Of a stretch of 64,000 nucleotides of DNA, positions 1-9,242 are shown in pieces. The notes under the pieces were generated by a model, which had not been told where the DNA came from, made no database searches, and saw only the letters and a list, made by a program, of their open reading frames with translations. The position numbers and the translations under genes are program-made. The stretch covers positions 248,001-312,000 of the forward strand of contig NZ_BFCB01000002.1 in assembly GCF_003569045.1 (NCBI RefSeq), given 5' to 3'. How positions within the stretch are numbered: the stretch's first letter is position 1; each line of letters starts with the position of its first letter. This DNA is from Aggregatilinea lenta. GTDB taxonomy: Bacteria; Chloroflexota; Anaerolineae; Aggregatilineales; Aggregatilineaceae.

Positions 1-20
1 CAGGTGAAAGGGCTTGTGTA

Positions 21-833
21 GTGTCCAAATCCCCAGATAGGAGCGCGACGGTGACGAAAGCGTTGGCTGTGCTAGAAATAGTCGCCAACGCACCGCGCGG
101 TCTCCAGCTGTCCGAAGTATCCGCTGAACTCGGCTTTGATCGCAGCACAACCTATCGCCTTCTCAACACTCTGATAGCTGCTGGTTATATCGTGCGCGAC
201 GGTTCGAAGCGCTACAACTTGAGCTACCGGTTGGTCACCCTCAGCCGCCATCTCCTGGCGGATAACGAACGCTCACGTGCGAGCCGCGAGATCATGGAGT
301 GGATCGCCCATGAAACCGGCGAGACGATCCACCTGTCTGCCCTGGACGGCATGGAAGAAGTTCTCATCCAGAGAGTCAAGGGGACTCAATTCCTCATCGT
401 CGATTTTCAGATCGGAGAGCGTTTCAGCCTTCACTGCACATCGGTTGGCAAAGTCCTCCTGGCCTATCAGGATGAGCGCTTAATTGAGCAGGTGATTGCG
501 GCAGGCCTGCCCCAAATGGCCTCGAACACCATCACGGATCCGGATCATTTGCGCCAGGAGCTGCGTCATATTCGGAGCACGGGGTATGCCATTGATGATC
601 ACGAGTTGGCCGATCACATGCGCTGCATCTCCGTGCCCGTGTTTGAGGCCGATGGCCGGGTGATGGTCGGGTTGAGCATCTCAGGGCCAGATACACGCTT
701 GTCCCTCGAAAAACTTGAGGAGTACAAGGTTCCGCTCTCCGAGGGTGCTCGTGAGTTATCGGAACGGCTGGGAGGCGCACCGAACTCCACCGCCACCTCC
801 TTCATGAACTTGGATAGGAATGGTCACTCATAG
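21..833 (+). CDS. IclR-family transcriptional regulator
   Basis: A 270-residue IclR-type regulator. Residues about 10-60 form a winged helix-turn-helix (LSEVSAELGFDRSTTYRLL is the recognition region). The remainder matches the IclR effector-binding domain, with the typical TSVGKVLLAY segment and a C-terminal VGLSISGP stretch. Translation is placed at a GTG preceded by AAAGGG eight bases upstream. The frame stays open to the window edge, so an earlier start cannot be excluded. It precedes an aldehyde dehydrogenase and a sugar importer on the same strand, so it probably controls them in response to a sugar or sugar acid. The ligand cannot be read from the sequence. Confidence 0.9.
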   Translation: MSKSPDRSATVTKALAVLEIVANAPRGLQLSEVSAELGFDRSTTYRLLNTLIAAGYIVRDGSKRYNLSYRLVTLSRHLLADNERSRASREIMEWIAHETGETIHLSALDGMEEVLIQRVKGTQFLIVDFQIGERFSLHCTSVGKVLLAYQDERLIEQVIAAGLPQMASNTITDPDHLRQELRHIRSTGYAIDDHELADHMRCISVPVFEADGRVMVGLSISGPDTRLSLEKLEEYKVPLSEGARELSERLGGAPNSTATSFMNLDRNGHS

Positions 834-898
834 GTGGTGGAGGGTAGCCGCGCACGACCTTCAATCGAGCAGCGCCCCTTCTAAAGGAGAGGTACCTG

Positions 899-2353
899 AT
901 GAAAATGCTGATTGACAGTGCATGGCTTGAGTCCTCGAGCGGTGAGTGGGCCGAAGTCTGCAATCCCGCCGATGGAACCTATATCGACCGCGTGCCAAGC
1001 GCCACGTTGGAAGATGCGGCGCGTATGGTTCAAGCCGCTCAGTCCGGTAAGCGCCGGATGGCCGCTTTGCCCGCGCATGAACGAGCGGCGATTCTGATCC
1101 GCACCGCCACCCTGATTGAGGACCAGATCGACACGTTGGGTGAATTGCTCGCGCGCGAAAACGGCAAACCGATCATGCAAACGCGCGACGAAGTTCGTGT
1201 GGCAGCGCGCATCTTCCGCAGCTTCGGTGAAGAAGCAAAACGCCTCTTTGGCCGTGTCATCCCGATGGATGCGGTTCCAGGCAACGAGCGCCATGTCGCC
1301 ATGACCATCCGGCAGCCACTCGGCGTCGTCGCAGCGATCATTCCGTTCAACTACCCGGTTGAACTGTTCGCACACAAGGCCGCAGCCGGGCTTGCGGCGG
1401 GAAATGCCGTTGTCACCAAACCGCCACTGGAATGCCCGCTAACCCTACTGAAGGTGGCCGAGATCATGGAGGCTGCCGGCCTGCCCCGCGCTGCGCACCA
1501 GGTGATCACCGGAGACGGCGTGATGCTGGGCGAGTTCCTGGCATCACATCCCGACATTCAATTGGTGACAGTGACCGGCAGCACGGCCACCGGCAAGCGG
1601 GTTTCCGAGCTGGCTGCGAAAAACCTGAAACACGTGCATCTCGAGCTGGGTGGAAACGACGCGCAAATCATATGCGCCGACGCCGATCTTGATGTGGCTG
1701 CCGAAGCGGTCGTATTAGGGCGCCTGGCGCGGGGCAACGGGCAGATCTGCTGTGCCGTGAAACGCATTTTCGTCGAGGCCCCGGTATACGATCGGTTTGC
1801 AGAACTACTCAACGACAAAGCGCGGCGGCTCAAAGTTGGGAACCAGCTCGAAGAAGATACGGACGTTGGGCCGCTGATCCACAGCATCGCCGCCGAACGG
1901 GTCGAAACAGCCATCCGCCAGGCTGAGGCTGAGGGTGCGAAAGTGCTGACCGGCGGGCATCGTCGCGGCAACTTCATCGAGCCAACCGTTATCAGCAATG
2001 TACCACTTGGCTCGAATCTGCTGCATGAAGAAGTCTTCGGTCCGGTTGCGCCGATTGTTCCCTTCACCAACATCACGGAAGCGGTGGAGCTGGCAAACAA
2101 CAGCCAGTTTGGGTTGCAAGCCGCGATCTTCACCAACGATATATCACGCGCGTTCGATATCGCCTACCGTCTCGAAGTCGGCGGCGTGATCGTCAACTGG
2201 TCAACCGCTGTCCGCGTTGAGACGCTGGCCTTTGGCGGTGTCAAACAGAGCGGCCACGGTCGGGAAGCCATCCACGATACCTTGCTGGAGATGACACACC
2301 AGAAGTCGATCTTGTTCTTCAATGCCCTGTCCCAACCACCAGCGGAGATGTGA
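899..2353 (+). CDS. NAD(P)-dependent aldehyde dehydrogenase
   Basis: A 484-residue ALDH superfamily enzyme of normal length that oxidises an aldehyde to its acid. The general base Glu249 lies in LELGG and the catalytic Cys284 in GQICC, followed by Cys285. The NAD-binding IIPFNYP region (about 149-155) and the late EEVFGPV motif are present. A strong ribosome site (AAAGGAGAGG) precedes the ATG. The stop lies four bases before the ABC ATPase start, so the two are probably co-transcribed. In this context the substrate is likely a sugar-derived aldehyde such as lactaldehyde, glycolaldehyde or a semialdehyde. That is inference, since subfamily assignment needs a phylogeny. Confidence 0.9.
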   Translation: MKMLIDSAWLESSSGEWAEVCNPADGTYIDRVPSATLEDAARMVQAAQSGKRRMAALPAHERAAILIRTATLIEDQIDTLGELLARENGKPIMQTRDEVRVAARIFRSFGEEAKRLFGRVIPMDAVPGNERHVAMTIRQPLGVVAAIIPFNYPVELFAHKAAAGLAAGNAVVTKPPLECPLTLLKVAEIMEAAGLPRAAHQVITGDGVMLGEFLASHPDIQLVTVTGSTATGKRVSELAAKNLKHVHLELGGNDAQIICADADLDVAAEAVVLGRLARGNGQICCAVKRIFVEAPVYDRFAELLNDKARRLKVGNQLEEDTDVGPLIHSIAAERVETAIRQAEAEGAKVLTGGHRRGNFIEPTVISNVPLGSNLLHEEVFGPVAPIVPFTNITEAVELANNSQFGLQAAIFTNDISRAFDIAYRLEVGGVIVNWSTAVRVETLAFGGVKQSGHGREAIHDTLLEMTHQKSILFFNALSQPPAEM

Positions 2354-2357
2354 CCTC

Positions 2358-3917
2358 ATGACCAGCGCTCCCATGCTGGAAATGCGACGAATCAGCAAGC
2401 GCTACGGTAATACACAGGCGCTTGACCAAGTGAGTTTTTCCGCCGTCGCCGGGGAAGTCCATGCGATCTCAGGCGAAAACGGGGCGGGAAAGTCAACCCT
2501 GATGAAAGTCCTGTCAGGGGCAGTGCAGTGCGACAGCGGAGAGATCCTTCTGGCCGGCAAACCCGTCACGATTAGCTCTCCGCACGATGCCCACGAACTG
2601 AGCATCCATACCGTCTACCAGGAGTTCAGTCTCGTCGGCCACTTATCTGTTAGTGAAAACATCATGATGGGGCGCATGCCGCACGCGCCGCGGACAGGTC
2701 TAATCGACTGGCCGCAGACTCACCACCACGCACGCGCGGTGTTGGCCGAAATTGGCTTTGACAGCTTCGACGTCAAGCAAAAAGTGTCGCGGCTGAGCGT
2801 GCCACACCAGCAAATGGTCGAGCTAGCGAAGGCGATTGTCGAGAAGCCGCGCATCCTGATCCTGGACGAACCATCGGCGGTCTTGTCACAAAACGACTTG
2901 AGCTTGCTCATGGATTTGATCCGCCGCTTGCGCGATGAAGGCCTCCTGGTGCTGTATATCTCGCACCGGCTGGACGAGGTGTTTACGATTGCGGATCGAA
3001 TCACCGTGCTCAAAGATGGCGTGCTGGTGGATACCCTCAGCAGCGCGCAGGCGACCGAAGATCAACTCATCACTTTGATGGTGGGCCGCACGCTTGACGA
3101 AATCTACCCGGAGCGCGCGCCGTCCGAACAGCCCGACCTCCTGACCGTGCATAGCCTGACACGCGAGCCAAGCCTGCACGATATCAGCTTCTCGGTACGA
3201 CGTGGCGAGATTGTCGGAATGTTCGGGCTGGTCGGCAGCGGACGTAGCGAGCTAGCGCACTGCCTCTTCGGTGCAGAGCCAATTGACCAGGGAGCGCTTC
3301 TGCTAAACGGCGCACCTTTCGCCCCCAAATCGCCGCGCCATGCGGTGGAAGCGGGAGTCGCTCTGCTGACGGAAGATCGCAAGAAAACCGGTCTGGTTTT
3401 GACCACGACCGTTCGTGACAACGCCAGCCTGGCTGCGTTCTCAAAAATGAGTCGGGCGGGTCTGATCGATCGCCAGGAACAAGAGCGGCTCGTCAAAGGA
3501 AAGATCGACGAGCTAAAGATTCAGCCAACCGAGATCGACAAGCTTGTTCACCAACTAAGCGGCGGCAACCAGCAGAAGGTCGTCTTCGCCAAGTGGATGC
3601 TGGTTAACGCCAATCTGATCATCCTCGACGAGCCGACGCGCGGAATCGATGTCGCGACCAAGGTCGAAATCTACCAGATCATGCATCGCCTGACGCAATC
3701 AGGGATCGGCTTTCTGTTGATTTCATCGGAAATGCTCGAAATCCTCGGGATGAGTGACCGAATCCTGGTGATGCGGCAGGGACGCCTAGTGGGTGAACTG
3801 AATCGAGCGGACGCGACGGAAGAGAAGCTGCTTGCTCTGGCAATGGTTGGGCGGCAGGAACACTCTAAGATAAATGGAGTCCAGGAGCAGCATGGAAATC
3901 TCCTCGAAGACCGATGA
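2358..3917 (+). CDS. Sugar ABC transporter ATP-binding protein (RbsA/XylG type, two ATPase domains)
   Basis: This is the energising subunit of a CUT2-type sugar importer, about 519 residues with two fused nucleotide-binding domains. Domain 1 has Walker A GENGAGKST (about 38-46), the LSVPHQQ variant signature (about 145) and Walker B ILILDEPSA (about 166-174). Domain 2 has a degenerate Walker A (GSGRSEL, no GKS/T), an intact LSGGNQQ signature (about 400) and Walker B LIILDEPTRG. This asymmetry is normal for RbsA-like proteins. The ATG at 2358 is preferred because GGAG lies upstream; an earlier in-frame ATG at 2322 falls inside the aldehyde dehydrogenase gene. The 3' end overlaps the permease start. 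Confidence 0.95.
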   Translation: MTSAPMLEMRRISKRYGNTQALDQVSFSAVAGEVHAISGENGAGKSTLMKVLSGAVQCDSGEILLAGKPVTISSPHDAHELSIHTVYQEFSLVGHLSVSENIMMGRMPHAPRTGLIDWPQTHHHARAVLAEIGFDSFDVKQKVSRLSVPHQQMVELAKAIVEKPRILILDEPSAVLSQNDLSLLMDLIRRLRDEGLLVLYISHRLDEVFTIADRITVLKDGVLVDTLSSAQATEDQLITLMVGRTLDEIYPERAPSEQPDLLTVHSLTREPSLHDISFSVRRGEIVGMFGLVGSGRSELAHCLFGAEPIDQGALLLNGAPFAPKSPRHAVEAGVALLTEDRKKTGLVLTTTVRDNASLAAFSKMSRAGLIDRQEQERLVKGKIDELKIQPTEIDKLVHQLSGGNQQKVVFAKWMLVNANLIILDEPTRGIDVATKVEIYQIMHRLTQSGIGFLLISSEMLEILGMSDRILVMRQGRLVGELNRADATEEKLLALAMVGRQEHSKINGVQEQHGNLLEDR

Positions 3918-4911
3918 TGTCAAGGTAGAACACCGCTCTAGCCTCCGGGAGACGGTGGTCGAGAGTGGGCGCGCTTTTACCAGGCGTATCCGGTGGATCG
4001 ATATTGGGTTCATCGTGCTATTTGTCGTTCTGCTTATCTACACGGCGCTCACCTCCGAGAATTTCTTCACTGAACGCAACATCAGCAATATCCTGCGGCA
4101 GAACGTACCCAATGGTCTGATCAGCCTGGGAATGCTGTTTGTAATTCTCACGGGCGGGATTGATCTATCGGTTGGGTCAGTAGTGGCGCTGGCTGCTATC
4201 CTGACGGCAGGACTCCAGGCCGACACCTCTATCCCGGTCGCGATCGCTGTAGCGTTAGGTGCGAGCGCCGCTTGTGGCCTCTTTAACGGGATTATGGTGG
4301 CGCGCTTCAAATTAGAGCCGTTTATCGTGACCCTGGCCACGATGGGCGCGATCCGTGGTGGTGTTTTCGTCATTTCCGATACACCGCAAATGCCCGCCGA
4401 TCCGGCTTTTCGACGCATCCTTGGCGGGTTTGTAGGTGGCGGAGGATGGCTCGATTCGCTCGCTGTAGCGGCAGTGATTATGCTGGCATGCTTCCCCCTC
4501 GCCTGGATCTTCCTCAACCGTACTACGACTGGTCGGGCGGTCGTTGCGATTGGCGGCAATAAAGAGGCTGTCCGTCTGGCCGGTATCAACGTCGAGAGCA
4601 AGATTATCCTGGTCTATGTCCTGTCGGCGTTCCTCTCAGGGATGGCTGGCATCCTGCTGGCAGCTCGACTGGGCATCTCGCAGCCGAGCCTGGGCAGCGC
4701 CTACGAATTGGACGCCATTGCCGCAGTGGTTATCGGTGGTGGGGTAATGGGCGGCGGTGGAGGCGGGGCGCTGGGCACGCTCGGCGGCGTCTTCACGCTC
4801 GGACTGATTAACAACCTGCTCAACCTACAGAACGTGCAGTCGTACTACCAGCAGATCGTCAAAGGCGCAATCATTCTGTTCGCTGTGCTGGCGCGTCGCA
4901 AGCAAAGGTGA
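3892..4911 (+). CDS. Sugar ABC transporter permease (RbsC type)
   Basis: Inner-membrane permease of about 339 residues with many hydrophobic helices and the hallmark GGIDLSVGSVVAL segment of the RbsC/XylH/AraH group. Start chosen at the second ATG, which has AGGAG at good spacing; an ATG six codons earlier (3874) is possible. The reading frame overlaps the ATPase gene by about 26 bases, indicating coupled translation. It pairs with the upstream ATPase and the downstream binding protein to make a complete CUT2 importer. The transported sugar is unknown. Confidence 0.94.
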   Translation: MEISSKTDDVKVEHRSSLRETVVESGRAFTRRIRWIDIGFIVLFVVLLIYTALTSENFFTERNISNILRQNVPNGLISLGMLFVILTGGIDLSVGSVVALAAILTAGLQADTSIPVAIAVALGASAACGLFNGIMVARFKLEPFIVTLATMGAIRGGVFVISDTPQMPADPAFRRILGGFVGGGGWLDSLAVAAVIMLACFPLAWIFLNRTTTGRAVVAIGGNKEAVRLAGINVESKIILVYVLSAFLSGMAGILLAARLGISQPSLGSAYELDAIAAVVIGGGVMGGGGGGALGTLGGVFTLGLINNLLNLQNVQSYYQQIVKGAIILFAVLARRKQR

Positions 4912-5026
4912 CTACCCCGCACTTCGCGGCTGGAGAAAGGAGACGCTTCATACGAGCCGATACGTGGTGACACGTTCGCCCGCACTTTTAGACTGAGAAT
5001 GTTTTACCTTTTGGAGGTAAGAGTCG

Positions 5027-5986
5027 ATGAATCCCAAAAAACTGTTGTCGCTCCTGATCATGGTCACGGTGCTGCTGGCAGTGGCAGTGCCGATGCAAGT
5101 GATCGCGCAAGATGATAACACCCTGCGCATCGGAATGGTCAATCTGACCCAATCCGCCCCCTACTTCATCGGCATGTCGCGTGCGGTTGAAGAGGAAGCC
5201 GCCGTCTACGAGAATATCGAGCTGATCATTACTGACGCAAACGGAGACATCGCCAAGCTGACGTCCGATGTCGAAGACGTGCTAGCGCAGGATGTCGACG
5301 GCATCATCATCAGCGCCGGCTGGATCGAGGCGGCCCCCGCCGCGTTGGATGCGATTCAGCAGGCCGGTGTCCCGGTCGTGCTGGTCGACCGCTTGCTGAA
5401 AGATGGCGAGTACACAAGCTGGATTGGCCCGGATAACTTCACCATCGGTGTCCAGGATGGCGAGTACATCGTCGAGCGCCTGGGAGGCGAGGGCCTGCTG
5501 GTCGTCCTGCGGGGTGGTCCCGCGGATAACACCATCGGTCTCGACCGGACGAACGGCGTGCTGTCAATCGTTGAAGCGTCGAACATCGAAGTCGTTATGG
5601 CCCCCGACTTCGGAAACTGGAGCGAAGACGGCGGCTTCACCCTGATGGAAGACATGCTCGCCCAACATGACCAGATTGATGCAGTCTTCTGCGAGAACGA
5701 CTCGATGTGCCTCGGCGCACAGAAAGCGATTGAGGACGCGGGCCGCAGCGACGAGATGTTCCTGGTCGGTGTCGACGGACAGAAGGAAGCGTTGGTAGCG
5801 ATCATGGAAGGCACCAACTATGCCGCCACCGGGCTGAACAACTCTGATCAGATCGGGCGCGCCGCGTTCCACCGACTGATGGCGATCCTGGCGGGTGCGA
5901 CAGCCCCGAAGGATACCGCTTTCCCATCGCCACGCATCACCATTGACAACGTCATCAAGTACTATAATCCCGACAGCGTTTTCTAG
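5027..5986 (+). CDS. Sugar ABC transporter substrate-binding protein (RbsB-like)
   Basis: A 319-residue periplasmic-binding-protein family 4 member. A Sec signal peptide covers about residues 1-27 (KK, then a long hydrophobic run, cleavage near VIA-QDD). It lacks a lipobox Cys, so it appears released or anchored another way. The mature part shows the RbsB-type pattern, with a repeated DGIIISAG-like strand, FCENDSMCLGA and FLVGVDGQ. A strong GGAGGT ribosome site precedes the ATG. It sits 115 bases behind the permease, a gap that could allow separate expression, and is followed by a hairpin that probably ends the operon. Confidence 0.93.
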   Translation: MNPKKLLSLLIMVTVLLAVAVPMQVIAQDDNTLRIGMVNLTQSAPYFIGMSRAVEEEAAVYENIELIITDANGDIAKLTSDVEDVLAQDVDGIIISAGWIEAAPAALDAIQQAGVPVVLVDRLLKDGEYTSWIGPDNFTIGVQDGEYIVERLGGEGLLVVLRGGPADNTIGLDRTNGVLSIVEASNIEVVMAPDFGNWSEDGGFTLMEDMLAQHDQIDAVFCENDSMCLGAQKAIEDAGRSDEMFLVGVDGQKEALVAIMEGTNYAATGLNNSDQIGRAAFHRLMAILAGATAPKDTAFPSPRITIDNVIKYYNPDSVF

Positions 5987-6011
5987 ACATCTCCGGATAA
6001 CTCAGGTAAAC

Positions 6012-6043
6012 AGCAGGGCGGATGTTCCACTCTCCGCCCTGCT
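6012..6043 (+). terminator. Hairpin terminator after the sugar importer operon
   Basis: A perfect 11-bp stem (AGCAGGGCGGA / TCCGCCCTGCT) with a 10-base loop lies 26 bases past the binding-protein stop. It is followed by CTATTT rather than a clean U run, so termination may be partial. Confidence 0.7.
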
Positions 6044-6586
6044 CTATTTGCGCCCTGCGGAGGGGATTTCAACGTCTTTTTCATCGTCCGTCGTCCCACT
6101 TACGGCGATCACGTCCAACACAAAGTGCCATATAGATAGCATTATACGAAACTACATCTATCCTTGACTTCTTGCCTTCAGGTCAAACGAACTCCCGCAA
6201 CCTTATCGAACTTGCAGAGTTTGTCCGGCAATGCCATTTCTCTTTGGGAAGGCAGATTCTTTGCGTAGACTAATTTTTTAACCTTACGATCTTATGAATA
6301 ATATCTCTGTCTTCTCAACAATCCAGTATGTGACCAGAACTAAATTTACGGAAGCGAGTGGGTGTGCAATAATCGGACGTGCTCTCAGGACCTGCTTCTC
6401 TTTTTCGTCTACGTAGTAGTTTATCAACAGGACCGTCTTTTGAGGGAAAATGCTGCTCGCTCCAGCTTAATATTGCGAGGAATTCTACTCGATTTCAACG
6501 GGATTGACTTAGCCATGCAGCTTAGTTACACTTTATTTATTAGTTTTTGATCGACATCTTTTTATAATATCTTTACAATAGTTTTG

Positions 6587-6616
6587 ATCAGATAGGAATC
6601 ACACGATTCATCTGAT
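6587..6616. repeat. Imperfect inverted repeat in the AT-rich leader
   Basis: ATCAGAT-AG-GAATC, a four-base ACAC loop, then GATTC-ATCTGAT. This gives a 12-bp stem with a two-base bulge. A TATAAT word follows at 6628. It could be a regulator site or a leader RNA hairpin; there is no T tract, so it is not an obvious terminator. Confidence 0.4.
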
Positions 6617-6947
6617 TCAAGGTTGACTATAATTTGTTGCCCGGCATACATTACACACATCTTACCGACTTCGCTGCCTTATAGTCTCCTCTCACCCTGA
6701 TTCCGAAAACACCTAGCTTCTGCAGATGGTTGCCTATCTACAGCAGGACAAAAGGCAAACCTGTATCTGGTCGGCATTCCAGTGGGGTTCATATCTCTTT
6801 TCTGGGTGCGTGTATTCTGGCACATTTGTAGTCAGCAGAAGTTCTTCAATTAGTGTTTAACCCGATAAACTCGGGACCTTCGTTGACGATTAGTACGCTA
6901 ACAAAGGGAATCCAGCTTAGGGACAACTTTCTTCAAGGGCAAACAAT

Positions 6948-8018
6948 ATGCGGCTGTTGTGTGTAGGTGATGTTGCCATTGCCGGTGACGATCTGCCCAA
7001 AATGGACTTACTCTTACCCACGAACGAACTCAAACGCGATTACCTACGCGTCTTGTTCAATTGGGAACTTCCCATGGGCCGCAGCGTTAATCCTCTTCCT
7101 CGAACCAGCGGCCCAAGAATTATCGGAAATTCAGCCGGAGCAATTGCCATCAAGCGGTGGCCACAAGGTTTCGCTGCGTTGGCAAACAACCATATTCTTG
7201 ATGCTGAGGTTGCAGGTCTGCTTGAGACGCAGACCACTTTAAAAGAGACGGGATTTATTCCTTTTGGTGCAGGCTTTTCTCAAACCGCTATTCAAGAGCC
7301 AACTGTTTGGAATGGCCCAGAGGGGCGATTGGGAATTCTGAACTGGGTATTTCCGGAAACGCATCCCGAATGGGGGGTAATTCCAGGTCCGAATTGCTGG
7401 CCAGGAATTGATGCCGGGAGCCAGGCCATCAGGGAACTGAAAAAAACGGTCGATTGGATCCTCGTCGCACCCCATTGGGGCGACGAGGATTTTGCTTATC
7501 CAACCCTGACGGAACGCACTATAGCGCGAGCTCTGATCGAAGCGGGCGCAGATCTGATCATTGGTCATCATCCCCACGTAGTGCGGGGAATGGAGATGAT
7601 CAACGGAAAGCCTGTCTATTACTCGCTCGGCAATTTCTATTTTTCGAAAATCCAAGATCAACAGGGAAACAGGATCTTTAAGCCAGTAGCTCGAAACCGG
7701 GAAGCGCTGGTCATAAGCGTGACGCTAAAACGAGGGCAGCGGCCCGAACTAGAAGCTCTATCGTACTGGCAGGGTTCCAATGGAACATCGCCTGATCGAT
7801 GGGCGCGCGCAGTTTCACGAATGAAACGAGTCTCGCGTCCCCTAGCGAAGCTCTCGGGACCTGAATATACAGATTGGTATGTAAAACGCCGCGCACGATT
7901 TGATCGATGGGAGTACCGACTGCATTTCTCACTGCAGCAGAAGGGATGGAAGGGAGTTCTTCAGTACCCGTTGGTGTTGCTGGAAAGGCACCACAGCCGT
8001 ATATCGGCTAACAACTAA
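6948..8018 (+). CDS. CapA-family (PGA_cap) metallophosphoesterase-like protein
   Basis: A 356-residue CapA/PgsA-like protein, a metallophosphoesterase fold linked to poly-gamma-glutamate and capsule production. Family motifs are in order: GDV (Asp8), NWE (39-41, where relatives have NLE), LANNHI (Asn80, Asn81, His82), HWGDE (His176), GHHPHVVRG (His207, His208, His210) and SLGNF (about 226-230). No signal peptide or membrane anchor is visible, unlike the classic membrane-bound CapA. It opens a tightly spaced plus-strand operon with enolase-like, histidine phosphatase and ATP-grasp genes, so a role in processing a phosphorylated or amide-linked polymer precursor is plausible. A second CapA homologue lies at 25027-26061. 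Confidence 0.88.
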   Translation: MRLLCVGDVAIAGDDLPKMDLLLPTNELKRDYLRVLFNWELPMGRSVNPLPRTSGPRIIGNSAGAIAIKRWPQGFAALANNHILDAEVAGLLETQTTLKETGFIPFGAGFSQTAIQEPTVWNGPEGRLGILNWVFPETHPEWGVIPGPNCWPGIDAGSQAIRELKKTVDWILVAPHWGDEDFAYPTLTERTIARALIEAGADLIIGHHPHVVRGMEMINGKPVYYSLGNFYFSKIQDQQGNRIFKPVARNREALVISVTLKRGQRPELEALSYWQGSNGTSPDRWARAVSRMKRVSRPLAKLSGPEYTDWYVKRRARFDRWEYRLHFSLQQKGWKGVLQYPLVLLERHHSRISANN

Positions 8019-8057
8019 ACGCCTAGATTATCGATCAGCACTATGCGGGGGGATTCA

Positions 8058-9242
8058 ATGGCAGGTATTCAATCTATCTCATATCGAAAAGTGTTTAACT
8101 CACATGTCAATTCCACCACTGAATTCGTGGTGAAATTGAACGATGGATCCACGGGTAGAGCCGCACCGTCCCAGGGCGAGACGATCAGCATTTACGAAGC
8201 TCGAAAAGTGAGCATCAGCCCTGAAACAATCATCCAGGATATCGGCAAAGATGGACTGCTGGGCCAAGATCTCACTCAGGCCGATTTTGATAACTACTTA
8301 CAGCAGAGGATCCCGTCCTTTGGCAGAAACAATGCGTTCAGTTTGTCCGAAGCGTTCTTCGATGCGTCTCAGAAAACCCATTCTCCCTTCGAGTTACTTG
8401 GCAGGGACACGACCAGACTAAAAGCCCCACGGCTGTGCCTGAATATCCTTAATGGTGGATGGCATGCTTATACTAACCCGGTTCTCAGCGATTTTTCGGA
8501 ATTCATGCTCGTTGCGAAGAATCATAATATCGACGAGGTCGTTGATGAACATAACGCTATTCAACGGCGAGTACGCGAAAAACAGCTTGACCAGACTAAG
8601 ACAGTCGTCTCCGGCAACCCGGTCAACTGCTTTGCCACTCGCGATAACCGCGAAGTGCTCGATTTCTTAGTAGATGTCGTAGCTGAATTGGGCCTTGGGG
8701 AAAAATATGAACTAATGATTGATGCTTCTGCAGGGGATTTGTGGAACGGCGAAGGGTATTGTCTAGGTATCACCGATGGTAAAACGCGGTCCAGGGATGA
8801 ATTTATAGCCTACTGGATGGACCTAATCGAGCACTATGGTTTGCGCTTCCTGGAGGATCCATTCCATGAGAAAGACTTCACCAGTTGGCAGAGCCTGACG
8901 ACTACGCAAGACATAAGCTATGTCATTGGGGACAACCTGTATTCCTCCAGCGAAGAGCGCATTCTCGAAGGAGCTGAAAAAAAGTACGCGAACGGCGCGG
9001 TGATCAAGCCCAATCAGGCGGGCACCGTTACCGCTGTGAGGTGTGCCCTGGAAGCGGCTCACCACACCGGCCAGATTGCCATCACATCGCATCGCTCCAT
9101 CAGCACGGAGTCCACCTTCCTGTCACTGCTCACCTGTATGTTCGACGCGCAGTTCATTAAGATCGGCCCTCTACTGACAGACTATTCTTCGGTCGTACGC
9201 TTAAACGAGATCATCAGACTTACGGAGGAGTCATGCCAGTAG
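8058..9242 (+). CDS. Enolase superfamily protein, divergent, missing the GDEGG motif
   Basis: A 394-residue protein that aligns by eye with enolase along its whole length. The start at 8058 is favoured by GGGGGA upstream and by matching the enolase N-terminus; an ATG five codons earlier exists. Enolase residues retained: a PSQGETISIYEAR loop (37-49), His136 in NGGWH, Glu148 in SEFM, metal ligands Asp222, Glu266 (LEDPF) and Asp292 (GDN), Lys317 (IKPNQ), His345-Arg-Ser, and Lys368. The segment expected to read VGDEGG, which carries the catalytic acid Glu211 of yeast enolase, reads VSGNPVN (184-190) instead. The reaction may therefore differ from 2-phosphoglycerate dehydration. It overlaps the next gene and is unlikely to be the glycolytic enolase. 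Confidence 0.85.
   Translation: MAGIQSISYRKVFNSHVNSTTEFVVKLNDGSTGRAAPSQGETISIYEARKVSISPETIIQDIGKDGLLGQDLTQADFDNYLQQRIPSFGRNNAFSLSEAFFDASQKTHSPFELLGRDTTRLKAPRLCLNILNGGWHAYTNPVLSDFSEFMLVAKNHNIDEVVDEHNAIQRRVREKQLDQTKTVVSGNPVNCFATRDNREVLDFLVDVVAELGLGEKYELMIDASAGDLWNGEGYCLGITDGKTRSRDEFIAYWMDLIEHYGLRFLEDPFHEKDFTSWQSLTTTQDISYVIGDNLYSSSEERILEGAEKKYANGAVIKPNQAGTVTAVRCALEAAHHTGQIAITSHRSISTESTFLSLLTCMFDAQFIKIGPLLTDYSSVVRLNEIIRLTEESCQ

Larger units (their letters stand above)
5987..6947. other. AT-rich gene-free island before the exopolysaccharide locus
   Basis: About 960 bases between the sugar importer and the first exopolysaccharide gene. Beyond the terminator and an imperfect inverted repeat near 6590 there is no convincing coding sequence; the short open frames here lack ribosome sites and family resemblance. 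Base composition is clearly more AT-rich than the flanking genes, with several TATAAT-like words (for example 6563-6568 and 6628-6633). It probably carries the promoter and leader of the plus-strand operon starting at 6948. Confidence 0.6.

Noticed and set aside
6362-6550. A 62-codon frame in the AT-rich island
   Set aside because: No ribosome site, no family resemblance and composition like random AT-rich sequence.
6745-6790. GGCAAACC-like words considered as a cyclic-di-GMP riboswitch
   Set aside because: The required downstream conserved segments and pairing of a GEMM riboswitch are absent.
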